Source: Paenibacillus graminis
GTDB taxonomy: Bacteria > Bacillota > Bacilli > Paenibacillales > Paenibacillaceae
Reading direction: 5' to 3'
DNA: 64,000 nt
Assembly (NCBI RefSeq): GCF_000758705.1
Contig: NZ_CP009287.1
Coordinates: forward strand, 310,001-374,000
In this document: positions 63,747-64,000 of the stretch, piece by piece
How the letters are laid out: every line of letters starts with the position of its first letter
Numbering within the stretch: position 1 is the first letter of the stretch
Made by a program: the position numbers and the translations under genes
The notes under the pieces: generated by a model
Seen by the model: only the letters and a program-made list of their open reading frames with translations
Told to the model about the DNA's origin: nothing
Databases searched by the model: none

Positions 63747-64000
63747 ATGTTGAATAAGAAAAAGGCTCTATCCCTGACGGCAAGTCTGGTTCTGGCGGGT
63801 GCGGTGCTGGCTGGCTGCAGCTCTGACAAGAAAGCCGAATCCGCTGCGGACGGGGGCGGGAACTCCACTTCAGCTCCAGCCGCTCCATCGACAGAGTTCA
63901 CTTTCTATTATACAGGTTCGCAAAATGTGGATGATTTATGGAAAACGCTGATTCCAATGTTTGAAGCGAAGAATCCGGATATTAAGGTTAACCCGGTCTA
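63747..64000 (+). CDS. Extracellular solute-binding lipoprotein, 5' part only
   Basis: The first 84 codons are present; the gene runs off the right edge. A lipoprotein signal MLNKKKALSLTASLVLAGAV ends in the lipobox LAGC with Cys24. It is followed by a low-complexity Ser/Ala/Gly linker and the start of a family 1 binding fold (FTFYYTGSQNVDDLWKTLIP, then FEAKNPDIKV). GAGGAGG lies ten bases upstream. It is the binding component of the LacI-controlled ABC importer. Confidence 0.9.
   Translation, partial: MLNKKKALSLTASLVLAGAVLAGCSSDKKAESAADGGGNSTSAPAAPSTEFTFYYTGSQNVDDLWKTLIPMFEAKNPDIKVNPV

Overview
The window looks like chromosomal DNA of a spore-forming Firmicute of the Paenibacillus type. Reasons: moderate-GC genes with strong GGAGG ribosome sites, an alpha/beta-type small acid-soluble spore protein, a spore-coat transglutaminase (Tgl), a BclA-like collagen protein, many carbohydrate ABC transporters paired with YesM/YesN two-component systems, and AraC regulators with membrane-bound sensor halves. 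No rRNA, tRNA, CRISPR array, insertion sequence or phage gene was seen.

Layout. 1-1243: end of a sugar ABC permease pair. 1684-3832: a MerR-methyltransferase fusion coupled to a Nudix/deoxyribosyltransferase-like fusion. 4125-8018: small coiled-coil protein, AT-rich methyltransferase-like gene, orphan TetR regulator, chemoreceptor. 8110-10048: uridine kinase and threonine aldolase-like lyase. 10213-16694: surface polysaccharide cluster (three family 2 glycosyltransferases, pyruvyltransferase, flippase). 17079-23789: aldose epimerase, M20 amidohydrolase, alanine dehydrogenase with its PucR/AdeR-type regulator, Tgl and a spore protein. 23843-28909: response regulator, histidine kinase and a membrane-anchored solute-binding protein, probably one sensing unit. 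29641-31794: collagen-like surface protein. 32010-44502: a plant-polysaccharide locus with an oligosaccharide ABC transporter, a large secreted hydrolase-like protein, GH3, GH105 and an unknown toroid-like enzyme. 45080-46832: HflX with a long leader holding a 12-codon upstream ORF and a terminator. 47546-52221: SWIM protein and SNF2 helicase. 52367-57091: AraC-type membrane regulator, Bug/TctC-type binding protein and KdgT permease. 57259-59261: an adaA-ogt-alkA alkylation-repair operon. 59392-64000: alpha/beta hydrolase, then a LacI regulator with an ABC permease, ATPase and lipoprotein running off the window.

The most unusual content is non-coding. Four intergenic elements (11.7, 21.0, 29.2 and 44.7 kb) are each 185-186 bp. 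Each carries four about 23-bp units arranged forward, forward, reverse, reverse at starts about 51, 60 and 51 bp apart, while the DNA between units differs. A second palindrome-unit family occurs at 39.3 and 60.4 kb. A promoter module is duplicated in front of the transporter operon and the GH3/GH105 operon. The hflX leader looks like a ribosome-mediated attenuator.
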